DNA of 64,000 nucleotides, from positions 744,001-808,000 of the forward strand of contig NZ_JAHUZE010000001.1 in assembly GCF_019218265.1 (NCBI RefSeq), read 5' to 3'. Below, in pieces: positions 62,444 to 64,000 of this stretch. The notes under the pieces were generated by a model. That model saw only the letters and a program-made list of their open reading frames with translations, ran no database searches and had not been told where the DNA came from. The stretch's first letter is position 1. Every line of letters starts with the position of its first letter. This DNA comes from Maritimibacter dapengensis (GTDB taxonomy: Bacteria > Pseudomonadota > Alphaproteobacteria > Rhodobacterales > Rhodobacteraceae). Position numbers and translations under genes: made by a program.

Positions 62444-63098
62444 GGCCTCGGTCCGGATCGTTCACGGTTGGCACCTGACGCGCCCAGAACGCGTATTCGC
62501 CAGTCGTGGCGCGTTCGTGGAGGTCCGCAAGGTCCGTCAGTGGATCGTCGGAATGGTCGATCCGCAGGGAAAGGGGCGCGCGATCCGCACTGATAACGAG
62601 GAGCGCCGCGGACACCAGACCGCGCGAATCGCTGCCCGAGGCCTGACCTGCGAAAAGCGATGCGATGAGCCGTTCCGCGAGCGTGCCGGTGCCGGCGTCG
62701 AAGGATTCGACCAAGGCGGGAATCACCGCCGGGGAGGCCAGAAGGTTGCCGCTCGCGACTCCGCTGGGAAATACCATGTCGCCGACCTCCGGCGTGTTCA
62801 TGTCGCCGGAAAACGTGCCGCCGAACCCATCCATGTCGAGCGCCGCCAATTGCCGGAACTCGCGTCCTGCATCGGCCGCGGTAATCTCGTTGACGGCGTC
62901 GTAAGCCGTTGCGCCGGCTTCCATTTCCCGCAGCGCTTTTTCACCCCAAAGCGTCGAGGGGGAGGCCCCCTGACTGGCCGAAAGGCCCGCACCCCATCGG
63001 CCCCGAAGCACCCAGCCACCCACGCAAAGCGAACCGGTGGCAGCGGCACCTCCCATGTCGCCGGTTTCCGGGTCGCGAACGAGAATTGAAAAGGTCAT
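62436..63098 (-). CDS. DUF1028 family protein
   Basis: The protein has 220 residues from ATG 63098 (GGGAGA upstream). It begins TFSILVRDPETGDMGGAAAT, the DUF1028 start, and keeps GRWGAGLSASQGASPSTLWG and RQLAALDMDGFGGTFSGDMN. DUF1028 proteins often sit with peptidases or aminohydrolases; an Ntn-hydrolase-like fold has been suggested but the enzymatic role is not established. Overlap with the M20 gene indicates co-translation. Confidence 0.9.
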   Translation of the reverse strand: MTFSILVRDPETGDMGGAAATGSLCVGGWVLRGRWGAGLSASQGASPSTLWGEKALREMEAGATAYDAVNEITAADAGREFRQLAALDMDGFGGTFSGDMNTPEVGDMVFPSGVASGNLLASPAVIPALVESFDAGTGTLAERLIASLFAGQASGSDSRGLVSAALLVISADRAPLSLRIDHSDDPLTDLADLHERATTGEYAFWARQVPTVNDPDRGLD

Positions 63099-63120
63099 GA
63101 CGTCTCCCTGTTGAGAAATA

Positions 63121-63160
63121 ATTATCATGAAAAATTGACAGGTCAATTAATCATGATAAT
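63121..63160. promoter_or_regulatory. 40-bp palindrome in the divergent promoter of DUF1028 and peptide-binding genes
   Basis: ATTATCATGA (63121-63130) and TCATGATAAT (63151-63160) are perfect outer arms. AATTGAC (63133-63139) and GTCAATT (63142-63148) are perfect inner arms. All are centred on 63140.5. The site is between divergent genes and is a strong candidate operator. Confidence 0.75.
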
Positions 63161-63217
63161 TTGAAACCCAACAAAACCAAGAAACAGAGACCGACAGACA
63201 ACACGGGAGTTGCACCA

Positions 63218-64000
63218 ATGTCCTTGATTTCCTTGACCCGCCGCAGCCTCTTCGCGGCCGCCGCCTCGACCGCGCTCGTCGCCGGGCTGGGCTTTTCGCC
63301 CGCTCCATTGGCGGCGCAGACCCCGCCCGGCGTTCTGATCGTCGGGCAGATCGCAGAACCGAAATCGCTCGACCCTGCTGCGGTCACGGCACAGAACGAC
63401 TTCCGCATCGTGGTGAACATGTACGAAGGTCTGGTGCGTTATGCTCCCGGCACCCTCGAAGTCGAACCGCTGCTCGCCGAAAGCTGGGAAGTGTCCGACG
63501 ACGGCACCGAATACACGTTCATGCTGAAAGAAGGCGTCACGTTCCACGATGGGACGCCTTTCAATGCCGAAGCGGTGAAGTTCAACTTCGACCGGATGCT
63601 GAACGAGGATCATCCGTTCCACAACACCGGCCCGTTCCCGCTGGCGTTCTTCTTCTCTGCCGTGCAATCGACGGATGTCGTGGATGACCTCACTGTCAAA
63701 TTCACCCTGAACGAGCCCTACGCACCCTTCCTGTCCAACCTCGCCTATCCGACCGGGCTCCTTGTATCTCCTGCGGCGGTCGAGGCGAACGGCGCGGATT
63801 TCGGGCGAAACCCGGTCGGGACCGGCCCGTTCAAGTTCGCCGAATGGCGTTCGAACGAAGCGGTCGTGGTCGAGAAGAACCCCGACTACCACGGTGACAT
63901 GGCCGGGACCGAAGCCGTCGTGTTCCGCCCGATCACAGATGCGAACACCCGTGTGGCCGAAATGCTCTCCGGCGGGATCGACGTCATGGTCGAAGTGCCG
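63218..64000 (+). CDS. Dipeptide/oligopeptide-type solute-binding protein (cut by window end)
   Basis: The open frame runs from ATG 63218 to the window end (261 codons, no stop). A Tat/Sec signal is at the N-terminus (LTRRSLFAAAASTALVAGLG, cut near APLAAQ). The body matches SBP family 5: GQIAEPKSLDPAAVTAQND, ESWEVSDDGTEYTFMLKEGV, FHDGTPFNAEAVKFNFDRML and NPVGTGPFKFAEW. It binds peptides, nickel or related compounds. Permeases and ATPases are expected downstream, outside the window. It is divergent from DUF1028. Confidence 0.92.
   Translation, partial: MSLISLTRRSLFAAAASTALVAGLGFSPAPLAAQTPPGVLIVGQIAEPKSLDPAAVTAQNDFRIVVNMYEGLVRYAPGTLEVEPLLAESWEVSDDGTEYTFMLKEGVTFHDGTPFNAEAVKFNFDRMLNEDHPFHNTGPFPLAFFFSAVQSTDVVDDLTVKFTLNEPYAPFLSNLAYPTGLLVSPAAVEANGADFGRNPVGTGPFKFAEWRSNEAVVVEKNPDYHGDMAGTEAVVFRPITDANTRVAEMLSGGIDVMVEVP

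Overview
The window looks like a chromosomal segment of an alphaproteobacterium of the Rhodobacteraceae (Roseobacter-type). The support is gene content and order: a sorbitol/mannitol smoEFGKS-mtlK operon, NDUFA12 – MlaD-like – DUF2155 followed by convergent aat-accC-accB, clpP-clpX, a GapR (DUF2312) protein, a paaJ-paaABCDE operon and a SelD fused to an FAD oxidoreductase. DNA is GC-rich and densely coding. No stretch over 300 bases lacks a gene, and I see no insertion sequence, prophage, integrase or CRISPR array. The assignment is inference from content, not from a marker gene.

Layout. 1-5.0 kb: the end of a ROK protein, a secreted FG-GAP/UnbV protein, a GFA-family protein, and an acetate kinase / MaoC-phosphotransacetylase pair. 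5.2-11.3 kb: an FtsX-type ABC exporter with its membrane-fusion protein, then a large RTX-repeat protein. 11.4-15.3 kb: argE-like deacetylase, clpP, clpX (strong terminator) and a RidA-family protein. 15.3-19.3 kb: NDUFA12, MlaD-like and DUF2155 proteins facing aat-accC-accB. 19.4-25.4 kb: a small unknown protein, a RutR-like regulator, an acyl-CoA ligase overlapping a 3-hydroxybutyrate-dehydrogenase-like SDR, a sigma factor / DUF6768 / membrane-protein operon, and an acidic PRC-barrel protein.

25.6-37.9 kb is the most coherent system. acetyl-CoA synthetase (acs) lies at the end of a five-gene Liv-type ABC importer operon. It is divergent from a RamB/ScfR-type short-chain acyl-CoA regulator, and is followed by a single-domain response regulator, a small membrane protein and a solute-symporter-fused histidine kinase of the CbrA/CrbS type. 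With ackA-pta at the left end, acetate or another short-chain carboxylate is a recurrent theme. The divergent promoter carries three similar TTGYAA sites exactly 32 bp apart.

37.9-45.4 kb: an orphan FliM/FliN-type SpoA protein, a DksA/TraR zinc-finger protein, a divergent FadB-like fusion, GapR, a sulfotransferase-like unknown, an orphan iron-type permease and tRNA-Thr(TGT). 45.5-53.0 kb: a LacI-family regulator and the polyol operon, with GTAAA/TTTAC inverted repeats before both regulator and operon. 53.1-61.0 kb: the SelD fusion, then a leftward phenylacetyl-CoA epoxidase operon ending in a PaaA/PaaC paralogue that appears to have lost half of its di-iron site. 61.2-64.0 kb: an M20 carbamoylase/allantoate-hydrolase-like enzyme and a DUF1028 protein, divergent from a dipeptide-type solute-binding protein, around a 40-bp palindrome.
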